Shown piece by piece: positions 19,329-28,288 of a stretch of 64,000 bases of DNA. The notes under the pieces are model-generated. The model saw only the letters and a list, made by a program, of their open reading frames with translations, was not told the origin of the DNA and searched no databases. Both the position numbers and the translations under genes were made by a program. The stretch comes from Streptomyces sp. NBC_00490 (GTDB lineage: Bacteria; Actinomycetota; Actinomycetes; Streptomycetales; Streptomycetaceae): positions 4,340,001-4,404,000 of the forward strand of contig NZ_CP107869.1 in assembly GCF_036013645.1 (NCBI RefSeq), read 5' to 3'. Within the stretch, counting starts at the first letter, position 1, and each line of letters starts with the position of its first letter.

Positions 19329-22300
19329 GCCCGGGCACGGCGGCGGACCGGGCCGCGGCACTGTCCCGCCGACTGGACGAGCAGCTCGCACGGGCACGGC
19401 AGGCCGCAGCGGATCCCGCACCCCCGGCACCCGCCGTCCACGGCCCCCGCGTCACCCTCCCCCACGACTCCGGCATGGCCGGCGCGGGCGCCACCGACAC
19501 CCAGCGCACGCACGCCGCGGGCCTCGCCCGGCGGCTCTCGGAACGCACCCGGACCTCCAAGGAGCTGGCGCAGTCACGGCGTTCGGTGCTCGCGGACAGC
19601 CGGGCCGTGGTCGGGTTCCGGCGTTCGACGAAGGAGACGCTGTACCCGCTCGCGGCCCGTGACGCACGCGGCGCGCACCTGACGGACGTCGACGGGAACA
19701 CGTACACCGACATCACGATGGGTTTCGGGTCCCTGCTCCTCGGCCATGAGCCGGATTGTGTGACCGAGGCCGTGCGCGCACACCTGGACGGCGGGCTGCG
19801 GTTCGGTCCGCGTCCGGTCGAGGCGGGTGAGGTCGCCCAGTTGCTCGCCGAGTTCACCGGTATGGAACGCGTCGCGTTCGCGGCCTCCGGCACCGAGGCC
19901 AACTCCGCCGCGATCCGGCTCGCCCGCGCCGCCACCGGACGCGACCGGATCGTCATGTTCCGCGGCTCCTACCACGGTCACATCGACACCGTGCTCGGCC
20001 GCCCCGGACCGGGCGACGGCGCCGTCCCCGTCTCCCGCGGCATCCCCGACAGCGCCGTCGCGGAGCTGATCGTCCTGGAGTACGGCAGCCAGGAGGCCCT
20101 CACCACCATCGACGCGCTCGGCGACCGTGTCGCCGCGGTCCTCGTCGAGCCCGTGCAGTGCCGCAACCCCGCTCTGCGCCCGGTCGCCTTCCTGCGCGAG
20201 CTACGCGAGCTGACCCGGCGGCGCGGCATCGTGCTGCTCTTCGACGAGATGCTCACCGGCCTGCGCCCGCATCCGCGCGGCGCCCAGCACCACTTCGGGG
20301 TCGTGCCCGACCTCGCCACCTACGGAAAGGCGCTCGGCAGCGGCTTCCCCGTCGGGGCGATCGCGGGGCGGGCCGACATCATGGACGGCGTCGACGGCGG
20401 ATTCTGGCGGTACGGCGACGAGAGCCGCCCCACCGCCGAGACCACCTTCTTCGGCGGGACCTACCTTCAGCACCCGCTGTCCATGGCGGCGGCCAAGGCG
20501 GTCCTCACCCATCTCGCCGCCGAGGGGCCCGGACTCCAGGAGCGGCTCAACGCCCGCACGGACGCCCTCGCCGACGACCTCAACCGGTTCTTCACCGACG
20601 AGGAATTCCCCCTGGAACTCGCCCACTTCGGGTCGATGTTCCGTTTCGTCCACCGCGCGGACATGGAACTGCTCTACCAGCACCTGCTGTTGCGCGGCAT
20701 CTACGTCTGGGAGTGGCGCAGCTTCTATCTCTCCACCGCCCACACCGACACCGACACCGAGCGGGTCGCGGACGCGGTGAAGGGGTCCCTGCGGGAGCTG
20801 CGGGACGCGGGCTTCTTCCCGACGACCCGGCGCACCGCCGCCCGGGCACGGGCCGAACACCGCCCCAGACGGCCCGACTTCGGGGTGTACTTCTTCGGCG
20901 ACTACCCCGACGCCGACAGCACCTCCGCCTACGAACGGCTCGTCGACACCGCCCGCTTCGCCGACGAACGCGGCTTCAGCTCCCTGTGGCTGCCCGAGCG
21001 GCACTTCCACTCCTTCGGCGGGCTCTTCCCCAACCCGGCGGTCCTGGCCGCCTCGCTGGCCCGCGAGACCAGCCGGATCCGGCTCAACGCCGGGTCGGTC
21101 GTACTGCCGCTGCACGATCCAGTGCGGGTCGCGGAGGAGTGGTCGGTCGTCGACAACCTCTCCGGCGGCCGGGTCGGCCTCGGCTGCGCCACCGGCTGGC
21201 ACGCCCAGGACTTCGCACTCCATCCGGACCGTTTCGAGCGCCGCAAGGAGATCGCCTTCGCCCACCTCGAGGACGTGACGACGCTGTGGCGCGGCGGTGC
21301 GGTACGGCGCGTCACCGGCGAGGGCGAGCCCGTCGACGTGAGGATCCATCCCCGTCCGGTCCAGGAGCTGCCACCGATGTTCCTCGCCACCTCCGGGCGG
21401 CGTGCCTCGTACGAGGAGGCCGGGCGGCGCGGACTCGGGATCGTCACCAACCTGATGGGGCAGACCGTCGCCGAACTCGCCGACAACATCCGCCACTTCC
21501 GCAAGGCCCGCGAACAGCACGGCCTCGACCCCGACACCGGCCGGGTCACCGTCCTGCTCCACACCTACCTCGGCACGGACCACGCTTCGGCCCGCGCGGA
21601 GGCGCTGGAGCCGATGAGCCGCTATCTGCGTTCCTCCCTCCAGATGCGCTCGGCGGCGAGCGCGGTGGGCGCCGGGCCCGAGGACGTGGCGACGGCGAGC
21701 GAGGACGACCTCGACTACCTCTTCCGCCGCGCCTACGACCGCTACTGCGACGAACGCGCCCTCATCGGCACCCCCGACAGCTGCGCCCCCCTGGTGCAAA
21801 CCCTGCACGAGGCCGGCGTCGACGAAATCGCCGCCCTGGTGGACTTCGGCATGCCGACGGACCGGATGCGGGCGGGCCTGGATCATTTGGACACGTTGCG
21901 GCGACGGATGTTGGGGGCGGTGCCGGGGGGCGCGGGGGCGGAGGGGGCGGTGGCGCCGGGCACGAGGGGGGAGGAGACAGTGCCGCCGGGCGCGGGGGCG
22001 GAGGAGGCGGTGCCGCCGGGCCGGAGCGCGCAGAAGGCTGTGCCACCGAGCGCAAGCGCGGCGGTGGCGGTGCCGCCGGGCCGGAGGGCGGGAGGGGCTG
22101 TCCTGCCGGACGCGGACACAGTGGAAGCTATGCCGCCGAGCCGCGGCACCGACAAGGCTGTGCCATCGAGCGCGGGTACGACGGTGGCGGTACCGCCAGA
22201 CGTGAGGACGGCAGAGGCAGTCCTACCGGACACGGGCACGGGCACGGGCACGGTGGAGGCTGTGCCGCCGGGCGCTGGCGCGGCGGTGACGGTGCCGCCA

Positions 22301-25300
22301 GACGTGGGGGCGGGAGAGGCAGTCCTGCCGGACGCGGGCACGGTGGAGGAAGCGGTGCAGCCGGTCCGGAGCGCGCAGAAGGCTGTGCCACCGAGCGCGG
22401 GCACGACGGAGTCGGTGCCGCCAGACGTGAGGGCGGGAGAGGCAGTCCTGCCGGACGCGGGCACGGTGGAGGAAGCGGTGCAGCCGGTCCGGAGCGCGCA
22501 GAAGGCTGTGCCACCGAGCGCGGGCACGACGGAGTCGGTGCCGCCAGACGTGAGGGCGGGAGAGGCAGTCCTGCCGGACGCGGGCACGGTGGAGGAAGCG
22601 GTGCAGCCGGTCCGGAGCGCGCAGAAGGCTGTGCCACCGAGCGCGGGCACGACGGAGTCGGTGCCGCCAGACGTGAGGGCGGGAGAGGCAGTCCTGCCGG
22701 GCCGGCGCACGCTGGAGGCTTTGCCGCCGAGCCGAAGCACGGACAAGACAGTGCCGCCAGACGTGAGGACGGCAGAGGCAGTCCTGCCAGGCGCAGGCAC
22801 AGTGGAAGCTTTGCCGCCGAGCCGGAGCACCGACAAGGCTGTGCCGCCAGGCGTGGACGCGGCGGACTCAATGCCCCCGGGGGCAGGCACGGCTGTGGCT
22901 GTGCCGCCAGGCGGGTGCACAGTGGACGTGGTCGGCCGTGACTCCGCGAGTGCGCACCGCCGGGGCTCCACCGATGGCCCTGGTGGGCCTCTGGGCGGTG
23001 GCCCGCTGGCCACGGTCCGGCGGGGCCCCGCGACCGACGCACAGCGTCGGCTCTGGCTCGCCGCGCGGCTGATCGCCGATCCGGCCGCGTACAACGAGAT
23101 CCAGGCCGTGCGGCTGCGCGGCCCCCTTTCCGAGCGGGCGCTGCGCACGGCCGTGTCGGGGCTTGTCGAGCGGCACGCGGGTCTGCGGACGGTCTTTCGC
23201 GCGGCGGGCGACACGGTCGAGCAGGTCATACGGCCCGACCTCCGACCGGAGTTGACGGTCACCGACGTCGACGGGCTGGAGGCGGTGGCCGCCGTTCTGC
23301 GGGAGGAGAGCGGACGGCCGTACGACCTCGCCGAGGGCCCCCTGTTCACACCCCGGCTGCTGCGCCTCGCGGCGGACGACCACGTACTGGTCCTCGGCCT
23401 GCACCACATCATCACGGACGCCCACTCGGCGGGGCTGCTCGCCGCGGACCTGGAGGAGCTGTACCGCGCGTCGGTGGAGGACCGGGCCCCGGTGTTCGCG
23501 GCACCGGCGGGAACCACCCTGGACGAGCCGCGGACCGCTCACGGCCCTGCCCACCTGGATGAACCGGCGTCCGCCACACCCACCGGAACCGCCCCGATCG
23601 GGCCACGGTCCGCCCACGCCCCTGCCCACCCGCACAAACCACAGCCCGGCCACCACCCCACCACCCCGGACCAGCCACACCTACCGGCCTCGGAGCACCG
23701 AGAACCGGCGTCCGTCACACCCACCGTCACCACCCCGACCGGTCCCCGGGCCGCTCACACCCCTCCCCACCCGGACGAACCACAGCCCGGCCCCCACCCC
23801 ACCACCCCGGACGGACCGTCGACCGGCTATGACCCCGCCGACCTGGACTGGTGGCTCGGGTATCTCGACCCCCTGCCTCCCGCCCCCGCCCTGCCCACGG
23901 ACCGGCCGCGTGGGCGGCGGGTCGCCGGGCGGGGGGCGGCCGAGGAGGTTTTCTGGGGTGCGGGTCGGGCCGGGCGGTTGCGGGAGTGGAGCGGGCGGCA
24001 GGGTGTGACGCTGTTCTCGACGTTGCTCACCGCCTGGCAGCTCGGGCTGCGGGAACGGTCCGGGCAGGACGAGTTCGTGGTCGGATCCACCTTCGGGAGG
24101 CGCCGCCCCGGCACCGAGCACACCGTCGGCTTCCATGTCGCCGTACTCCCGCTGAAGGCGTCGCTCACCGACACGACCGGCCTGCGGGACGCCGTACGGG
24201 CCACGCGGGATGCCCTGTTCGCCGCCGACGCGCACCAACACGTCGACGTGGACGCCCTGTTGGCCGCCGTCAACCCCGACCCGGGTCATCCGCGCCCGCT
24301 GGTGACGGTGTCGGCGGATCTGGACAGCGCACCCCTGTCCCGGCTCCGGCTGCCCGGACTCACCACGGAACAGATCCCCGGCGGCACCGAATCGGCCCCG
24401 CTGGAACTGGCGTTGGCGACCCTGGACACCCGCGACGGACTGCGGCTGCGGATCCGCTACGACGCCGATCTGTACGACGCGTCGACCGTACGGGGGCTGC
24501 TGGCCGACCTGGACCGGGTGCTGGAGGCCATGGCGGACGGTCGGGCCGTGACGGTGGCGGACACCAAAACCGCCGCCGCCCCGGCAGCGAGCCAACCGGA
24601 AGCATCCGACCCGCGCGAGACCGAAACCCTGCGAACCCTGTGGTCCTCCGTCCTCGGTACCGACGACGTCTCCGACACCGCCGACTTCTTCGACCTGGGC
24701 GGCAGTTCGATCGCCGCGATCCGGTTGCACAACCGGGTCCGGGACGCCCTCGGCGTCGAGTTCTCGCTGGCGGACTTCTTCGCCGAACCGACCCTCGGCG
24801 CGCTGATCCGGTCGCTGACGGGGAGCGGGACCGCCGAAGTCACCGGCGTCGCCGAGGACGTCGTGGACCGTGCCCCCGTCACCGACCAGCAGGCCCGGAT
24901 GCTGGCCGCCCAGCCCGCCCTGCCCCGGCCGCAGGTCTACAACGTGCCGACGCGCATCCGCCTCACCGGCCCCGTCGACACGGACGCCCTGCGCACGGCC
25001 CTGACCGAACTGGTGCGGCGCCACCACTCACTGCGCACCCGATACGCCCAGGACGGTGAGGGCGCCTGGTGGCAGGAGGTCGTGGACGTCGCCCCGCCGC
25101 CGCTGCGGATCGTGGACTACAGCCGGCTCCCCGCCGAACGGGCCGCGCAGCGCGCGGACCAGGCCTGCCGGGCGGCGGCCGACGAGCCCTTCGACCTGAC
25201 CCGCCCGGCCCTTCCCCGGCTGCGGCTGCTGCGGGTCGCGCCGGACGAGTGGGTGCTGATGTTCGTGGTGCACCACATCTGCACCGACGGCTGGTCCCAC

Positions 25301-26209
25301 GGCGTACTCCTCGGCGAGCTGGCCGCCCTCTACACCGCCGCCGCGACCGGCACCGCCCCCGCCCTGCCCCCGCCCTCGGCCCAGCCCGCCGACCACGCCC
25401 GCCGTCAGCTCGCACGCCGGGGCGGGACCGAACGGACCCGGCGGGCCGCGCACTTCGTCGACCACCTCACCGGCGTACCCACCCGTCTGGAGGTGCCCAC
25501 GGACCGGCCCCGCTCCGGACACCTCAGCGGCGACGGCGACACCGTCCGCGCCCACGCCCCGGCCGAACTGCGGGGCAGGGTGGAGAGGTTCGCCGCGGCG
25601 CACCGGGTGACGCCGTTCGCCGTGGCGGCCGCCGCGCTCGGCGTCACCGTGGCCCGGCTCTCCGGCGTGCGGGACCTGCTGGTGGGGGTGCCGTACGCCA
25701 ACCGGGACGGCAGCGACACCGAGACGCTGGTGTCGCTGGTCTCCACGAACATGCCGGTCCGGATACGGGTCGAGCCCGAGGAGACCTGCGCCGAACTGGT
25801 CGCCCGCACCGGCGCGGAGACGCTGGCCGCCATGGCGAACGTGCTGCCGACGGCCGAGGTGTGGCAGGCGCTGCGGGAGGCGGGCGTACGCGAGGTGCCC
25901 GAGGTGGTGTCGTGTCTGCTGGTCTTCCAGAACACCGACGACGTGGAGATCGAGATCCCCGGACTCGGGGTGGAGGTGGACGACGTGGCGCCGCCGGCGG
26001 CGCGCACGGAGCTGACGTTCGGGCTGACGCCGCGGCGCGATCCGGCGCTGGGCTACCGGGCGTATGTCGAATACTCGGCGGACCTGTGGGACAGGAAGTC
26101 GGCGGAGCGGATCCTCGGCTCCTACCTGTCCGCCCTCGACGACCTGTGCGCCGAACCCGGCCGTACGGTCGGCGAGTTGCTCGCCCCCACCACCTCCGGA
26201 GAGGCATAA
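19325..26209 (+). CDS. Hybrid synthase: aminotransferase - luciferase-like monooxygenase - C - PCP - C
   Basis: This 2294-residue protein begins with a coiled-coil N-terminus (residues 5-30), then a class III PLP aminotransferase at about 95-505 (PLP Lys335 in TYGKALGSGFPVG), a luciferase-like monooxygenase of the type fused to synthases at about 518-855 (LWLPERHFHSFGG, GCATGWHAQDF), and a low-complexity repeat linker at about 860-1205. Then come C1 at about 1229-1760 (His1361 in HHIITDA, Ala instead of the usual Gly, with a Pro/His/Thr-rich insert at about 1389-1499), PCP (Ser1794 in DLGGSSIAA), and C2 at about 1850-2290 (HHICTDG from 1983). In known systems such as microginin the aminotransferase makes a beta-amine from the ACP-bound beta-ketone, and a monooxygenase is thought to add the alpha-hydroxyl. 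There is no A domain in cis, so PCP must be loaded in trans. The start overlaps the PKS stop (ATGA). Confidence 0.93.
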   Translation: MSPGTAADRAAALSRRLDEQLARARQAAADPAPPAPAVHGPRVTLPHDSGMAGAGATDTQRTHAAGLARRLSERTRTSKELAQSRRSVLADSRAVVGFRRSTKETLYPLAARDARGAHLTDVDGNTYTDITMGFGSLLLGHEPDCVTEAVRAHLDGGLRFGPRPVEAGEVAQLLAEFTGMERVAFAASGTEANSAAIRLARAATGRDRIVMFRGSYHGHIDTVLGRPGPGDGAVPVSRGIPDSAVAELIVLEYGSQEALTTIDALGDRVAAVLVEPVQCRNPALRPVAFLRELRELTRRRGIVLLFDEMLTGLRPHPRGAQHHFGVVPDLATYGKALGSGFPVGAIAGRADIMDGVDGGFWRYGDESRPTAETTFFGGTYLQHPLSMAAAKAVLTHLAAEGPGLQERLNARTDALADDLNRFFTDEEFPLELAHFGSMFRFVHRADMELLYQHLLLRGIYVWEWRSFYLSTAHTDTDTERVADAVKGSLRELRDAGFFPTTRRTAARARAEHRPRRPDFGVYFFGDYPDADSTSAYERLVDTARFADERGFSSLWLPERHFHSFGGLFPNPAVLAASLARETSRIRLNAGSVVLPLHDPVRVAEEWSVVDNLSGGRVGLGCATGWHAQDFALHPDRFERRKEIAFAHLEDVTTLWRGGAVRRVTGEGEPVDVRIHPRPVQELPPMFLATSGRRASYEEAGRRGLGIVTNLMGQTVAELADNIRHFRKAREQHGLDPDTGRVTVLLHTYLGTDHASARAEALEPMSRYLRSSLQMRSAASAVGAGPEDVATASEDDLDYLFRRAYDRYCDERALIGTPDSCAPLVQTLHEAGVDEIAALVDFGMPTDRMRAGLDHLDTLRRRMLGAVPGGAGAEGAVAPGTRGEETVPPGAGAEEAVPPGRSAQKAVPPSASAAVAVPPGRRAGGAVLPDADTVEAMPPSRGTDKAVPSSAGTTVAVPPDVRTAEAVLPDTGTGTGTVEAVPPGAGAAVTVPPDVGAGEAVLPDAGTVEEAVQPVRSAQKAVPPSAGTTESVPPDVRAGEAVLPDAGTVEEAVQPVRSAQKAVPPSAGTTESVPPDVRAGEAVLPDAGTVEEAVQPVRSAQKAVPPSAGTTESVPPDVRAGEAVLPGRRTLEALPPSRSTDKTVPPDVRTAEAVLPGAGTVEALPPSRSTDKAVPPGVDAADSMPPGAGTAVAVPPGGCTVDVVGRDSASAHRRGSTDGPGGPLGGGPLATVRRGPATDAQRRLWLAARLIADPAAYNEIQAVRLRGPLSERALRTAVSGLVERHAGLRTVFRAAGDTVEQVIRPDLRPELTVTDVDGLEAVAAVLREESGRPYDLAEGPLFTPRLLRLAADDHVLVLGLHHIITDAHSAGLLAADLEELYRASVEDRAPVFAAPAGTTLDEPRTAHGPAHLDEPASATPTGTAPIGPRSAHAPAHPHKPQPGHHPTTPDQPHLPASEHREPASVTPTVTTPTGPRAAHTPPHPDEPQPGPHPTTPDGPSTGYDPADLDWWLGYLDPLPPAPALPTDRPRGRRVAGRGAAEEVFWGAGRAGRLREWSGRQGVTLFSTLLTAWQLGLRERSGQDEFVVGSTFGRRRPGTEHTVGFHVAVLPLKASLTDTTGLRDAVRATRDALFAADAHQHVDVDALLAAVNPDPGHPRPLVTVSADLDSAPLSRLRLPGLTTEQIPGGTESAPLELALATLDTRDGLRLRIRYDADLYDASTVRGLLADLDRVLEAMADGRAVTVADTKTAAAPAASQPEASDPRETETLRTLWSSVLGTDDVSDTADFFDLGGSSIAAIRLHNRVRDALGVEFSLADFFAEPTLGALIRSLTGSGTAEVTGVAEDVVDRAPVTDQQARMLAAQPALPRPQVYNVPTRIRLTGPVDTDALRTALTELVRRHHSLRTRYAQDGEGAWWQEVVDVAPPPLRIVDYSRLPAERAAQRADQACRAAADEPFDLTRPALPRLRLLRVAPDEWVLMFVVHHICTDGWSHGVLLGELAALYTAAATGTAPALPPPSAQPADHARRQLARRGGTERTRRAAHFVDHLTGVPTRLEVPTDRPRSGHLSGDGDTVRAHAPAELRGRVERFAAAHRVTPFAVAAAALGVTVARLSGVRDLLVGVPYANRDGSDTETLVSLVSTNMPVRIRVEPEETCAELVARTGAETLAAMANVLPTAEVWQALREAGVREVPEVVSCLLVFQNTDDVEIEIPGLGVEVDDVAPPAARTELTFGLTPRRDPALGYRAYVEYSADLWDRKSAERILGSYLSALDDLCAEPGRTVGELLAPTTSGEA
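21900..22930 (+). repeat. Coding repeat tract between monooxygenase and C1, with 123-bp near-identical units
   Basis: About 1 kb encodes a degenerate 13-14-residue motif (A-V-P/L-P-x-x-x...). Inside it, units beginning GACGTGAGGGCGGGAGAGGC start at 22301 (one variant), 22424, 22547 and 22670. The period is 123 bp (41 codons) and the copies are nearly identical. The near-identity points to recent duplication or ongoing homogenisation. No fold or function is recognisable. Confidence 0.9.
23561..23840 (+). repeat. Two 141-bp coding repeats inside condensation domain C1
   Basis: GAACCGGCGTCCG starts at 23561 and again at 23702, a period of 141 bp (47 codons). The units encode Pro/His/Thr-rich text (EPASATPTGTAP..., EPASVTPTVTTP...). 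They sit between the helix after HHIITDA and the DLDWWLGYL helix, at a natural loop of the C fold, so the domain may tolerate the insert. Confidence 0.8.
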
Positions 26210-26213
26210 GCGC

Positions 26214-27506
26214 ATGACCAAGGCCATCGATCCCCTGCACAACGAGGACCTGCTCGCCTTCCTGGAAGCCGCCTCCTCGCCCTACCACGCGGTGGCGCAG
26301 GCCGTGCAGCGCCTGGAGAAGGCCGGCTTCGAGGAACTGCGGGAGACCGAGGAGTGGACCGGTCACAGCGGTGGCCGGTTCGTCGTACGGGGCGGCGCGC
26401 TGCTCGCCTGGTACGTCCCCGAGGGGGCGCCCGCGCACACACCGTTCCGGATCATCGGCGCGCACACCGACTCCCCCAACCTGCGGGTCAAGCCGACCCC
26501 GGACACCGGCTCGGCCGGCTGGCGCCAGGTCGCCGTGGAGATCTACGGCGGGGTCCCGCTGAACACCTGGCTCGACCGCGACCTCGGAGTCTCCGGCCGG
26601 GTGACCCTGCGCGACGGCACCGCGAAGCTGGTCAAGATCGACGAACCCCTGTTGCGGGTACCGCAGTTGGCGATCCACCTCGACCGTACGGTGAACGAGG
26701 GCCTGTCCCTCGACCGGCAGCGCCAGCTCCAGCCGGTGTGGGCGCTGGGCCGGCCGGAGCCGGGTGCGCTGCTGCGCCGGATCGCGGCCGACGCCGGGCT
26801 CGACCCGGCCGAGGTGCTCGGCTGGGACCTGATGCTGCACGATGTGCAGAAGCCCGGACTGCTGGGCGCCGACCGCGAGTTCCTGGTCTCGGCGCGGCTG
26901 GACAACCTCGTCTCCGTGCACGCGGGCGCCGCCACGCTGGCCACCGTCGCACAGTCCTGGCCGGGGGCCGCCGAACGCATCCCGGTCCTCGCCGCGTTCG
27001 ACCACGAGGAGGTCGGCTCCGGCTCCGAGACCGGGGCGCAGGGCCCCCTCCTGGAACGCGTCCTGGGCCGGGTGGTGACCGCGCGGGGCGGGGGCGCCGA
27101 GGACTGGGCGCGGGCACTGGCGGGCACGATCTGCGTCTCCTCCGACATGTCGCACGCGGTGCACCCCAACTACAGCGAGCGGCACGACCCGGACAACCAT
27201 CCGCTGCCCAACGGCGGCCCGGTGATCAAGGTCAACGTCAATCAGCGGTACGCCACCGACGGCACCGGCTATGCCGCGTTCGCCGCCGCCGCGGACCGGG
27301 CCGAGGTGCCCTGGCAGCGGTTCGTGTCCAACAACGCCATGCCCTGCGGTACGTCGATCGGGCCGATCACCGCGGCCCGGCTGGGCGTGACGACGGTGGA
27401 CGTGGGCGTGCCCGGACTGTCCATGCACTCCTCGCGCGAGCTGTGCGGGGCGGACGACCCCGGGTATCTGGCCCGGGCGCTGGCGGAGTTCGTCTCGGCG
27501 GGCTGA
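26214..27506 (+). CDS. M18-family aspartyl/leucyl-type aminopeptidase inside the cluster
   Basis: The 430-residue dinuclear zinc aminopeptidase has its family metal and catalytic motifs intact: His84 in GAHTDSPNLRVKP, Asp in SARLDNLVSV, the Glu pair in FDHEEVGSGS, Asp in SSDMSHAVHPNYSE, and His in GLSMHSSREL. It is a normal-length cytosolic enzyme with no signal peptide. The ATG at 26214 lies 4 bp after the synthase stop, and the thioesterase gene follows after 26 bp, so it is an integral operon member. M18 enzymes are usually single housekeeping genes. Here the synthases look set up to make a 3-amino-2-hydroxy acid, a warhead of aminopeptidase inhibitors, so a resistant target copy is the leading idea. 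Product trimming is the alternative. Confidence 0.92.
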   Translation: MTKAIDPLHNEDLLAFLEAASSPYHAVAQAVQRLEKAGFEELRETEEWTGHSGGRFVVRGGALLAWYVPEGAPAHTPFRIIGAHTDSPNLRVKPTPDTGSAGWRQVAVEIYGGVPLNTWLDRDLGVSGRVTLRDGTAKLVKIDEPLLRVPQLAIHLDRTVNEGLSLDRQRQLQPVWALGRPEPGALLRRIAADAGLDPAEVLGWDLMLHDVQKPGLLGADREFLVSARLDNLVSVHAGAATLATVAQSWPGAAERIPVLAAFDHEEVGSGSETGAQGPLLERVLGRVVTARGGGAEDWARALAGTICVSSDMSHAVHPNYSERHDPDNHPLPNGGPVIKVNVNQRYATDGTGYAAFAAAADRAEVPWQRFVSNNAMPCGTSIGPITAARLGVTTVDVGVPGLSMHSSRELCGADDPGYLARALAEFVSAG

Positions 27507-27532
27507 GCCGACCGACAAGAGGGGGGCAGAAG

Positions 27533-28288
27533 GTGTCTTCGAGGAATGTGACCCTGGCGGGGGCCGACCCCGAGCGGGCCGCACTGCGGGTGCTGATCGT
27601 GCCGCACGCCGGGGCGGGCGGGGCGAGCGGGCAGCCGTTCGCCGCGCACGCGCCGGACGACTGGCTGGTGGCGACGGCCCGGCTGCCCGGCCGCGAGTCC
27701 CGCGTCCGGGAGACCGGGCGTGATCTCGACGCCCTCACCGCGGACGTCACCGCCACGATCCGGGACCTGCCGGGCTCGGCACCCCTGCTCGTGCTCGGCG
27801 TGTGCTCGGGCGCCGTGATCGCGCTGGAGGCGCTGCGACGTTTGGGCTCCGCAGGTGTCGCGGGCCTCGTCGTGGTGTCCCAGTGGGCGGTGAACGAGAA
27901 GCCCGACCCCGGCCGCCGTCTCCTGCGCGACGTCGACCCCGGCCGTGACCGTGCCGAAGTCCTGGACATCCTGCGGGACTTCGGCGGCGTACCGGACGCA
28001 CTCGCCGCGAACGAGGAGATGCTCGGCCTGCTGCTGCCGGCGATCGTGGCGGACATCAGGGCCGTTGAGGACTACGTCTGCGAACCCTTCGACCCCGGCG
28101 TCCCCCTCCTGACCGTCTTCGGCGACGAGGACGAACTCTGCTCGGAGGAGCGCACCGACGCCTGGTCCCTCTTCGGCCCCCACACCCGCACGGTCTGGCT
28201 ACCGGGCCACCACCTGCTCCTGGTGGACGAACCGCAGGCCCTGGCAACGGCCGTGGCGGAGAACCTGGACCACTGGGGTCTCGTGTGA
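27533..28288 (+). CDS. Thioesterase (alpha/beta hydrolase, type II-like) with cysteine nucleophile
   Basis: The 251-residue protein belongs to the RifR/GrsT type II thioesterase fold: IVPHAGAGGAS near the N-terminus, RLPGRESR, the Asp loop FGDEDELC, and the His motif PGHHLLLVDEP (His227). The nucleophile elbow reads GVCSGAV where family members have GHSMGA, placing Cys91 at the nucleophile position. Cysteine thioesterases are known and often act in product release or unusual off-loading rather than simple editing. No other release domain exists in the cluster, so this enzyme may carry out chain release. The GTG follows AGAGGGGGGCAGAAG, and the next gene overlaps the stop by 4 bp. Confidence 0.88.
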   Translation: MSSRNVTLAGADPERAALRVLIVPHAGAGGASGQPFAAHAPDDWLVATARLPGRESRVRETGRDLDALTADVTATIRDLPGSAPLLVLGVCSGAVIALEALRRLGSAGVAGLVVVSQWAVNEKPDPGRRLLRDVDPGRDRAEVLDILRDFGGVPDALAANEEMLGLLLPAIVADIRAVEDYVCEPFDPGVPLLTVFGDEDELCSEERTDAWSLFGPHTRTVWLPGHHLLLVDEPQALATAVAENLDHWGLV

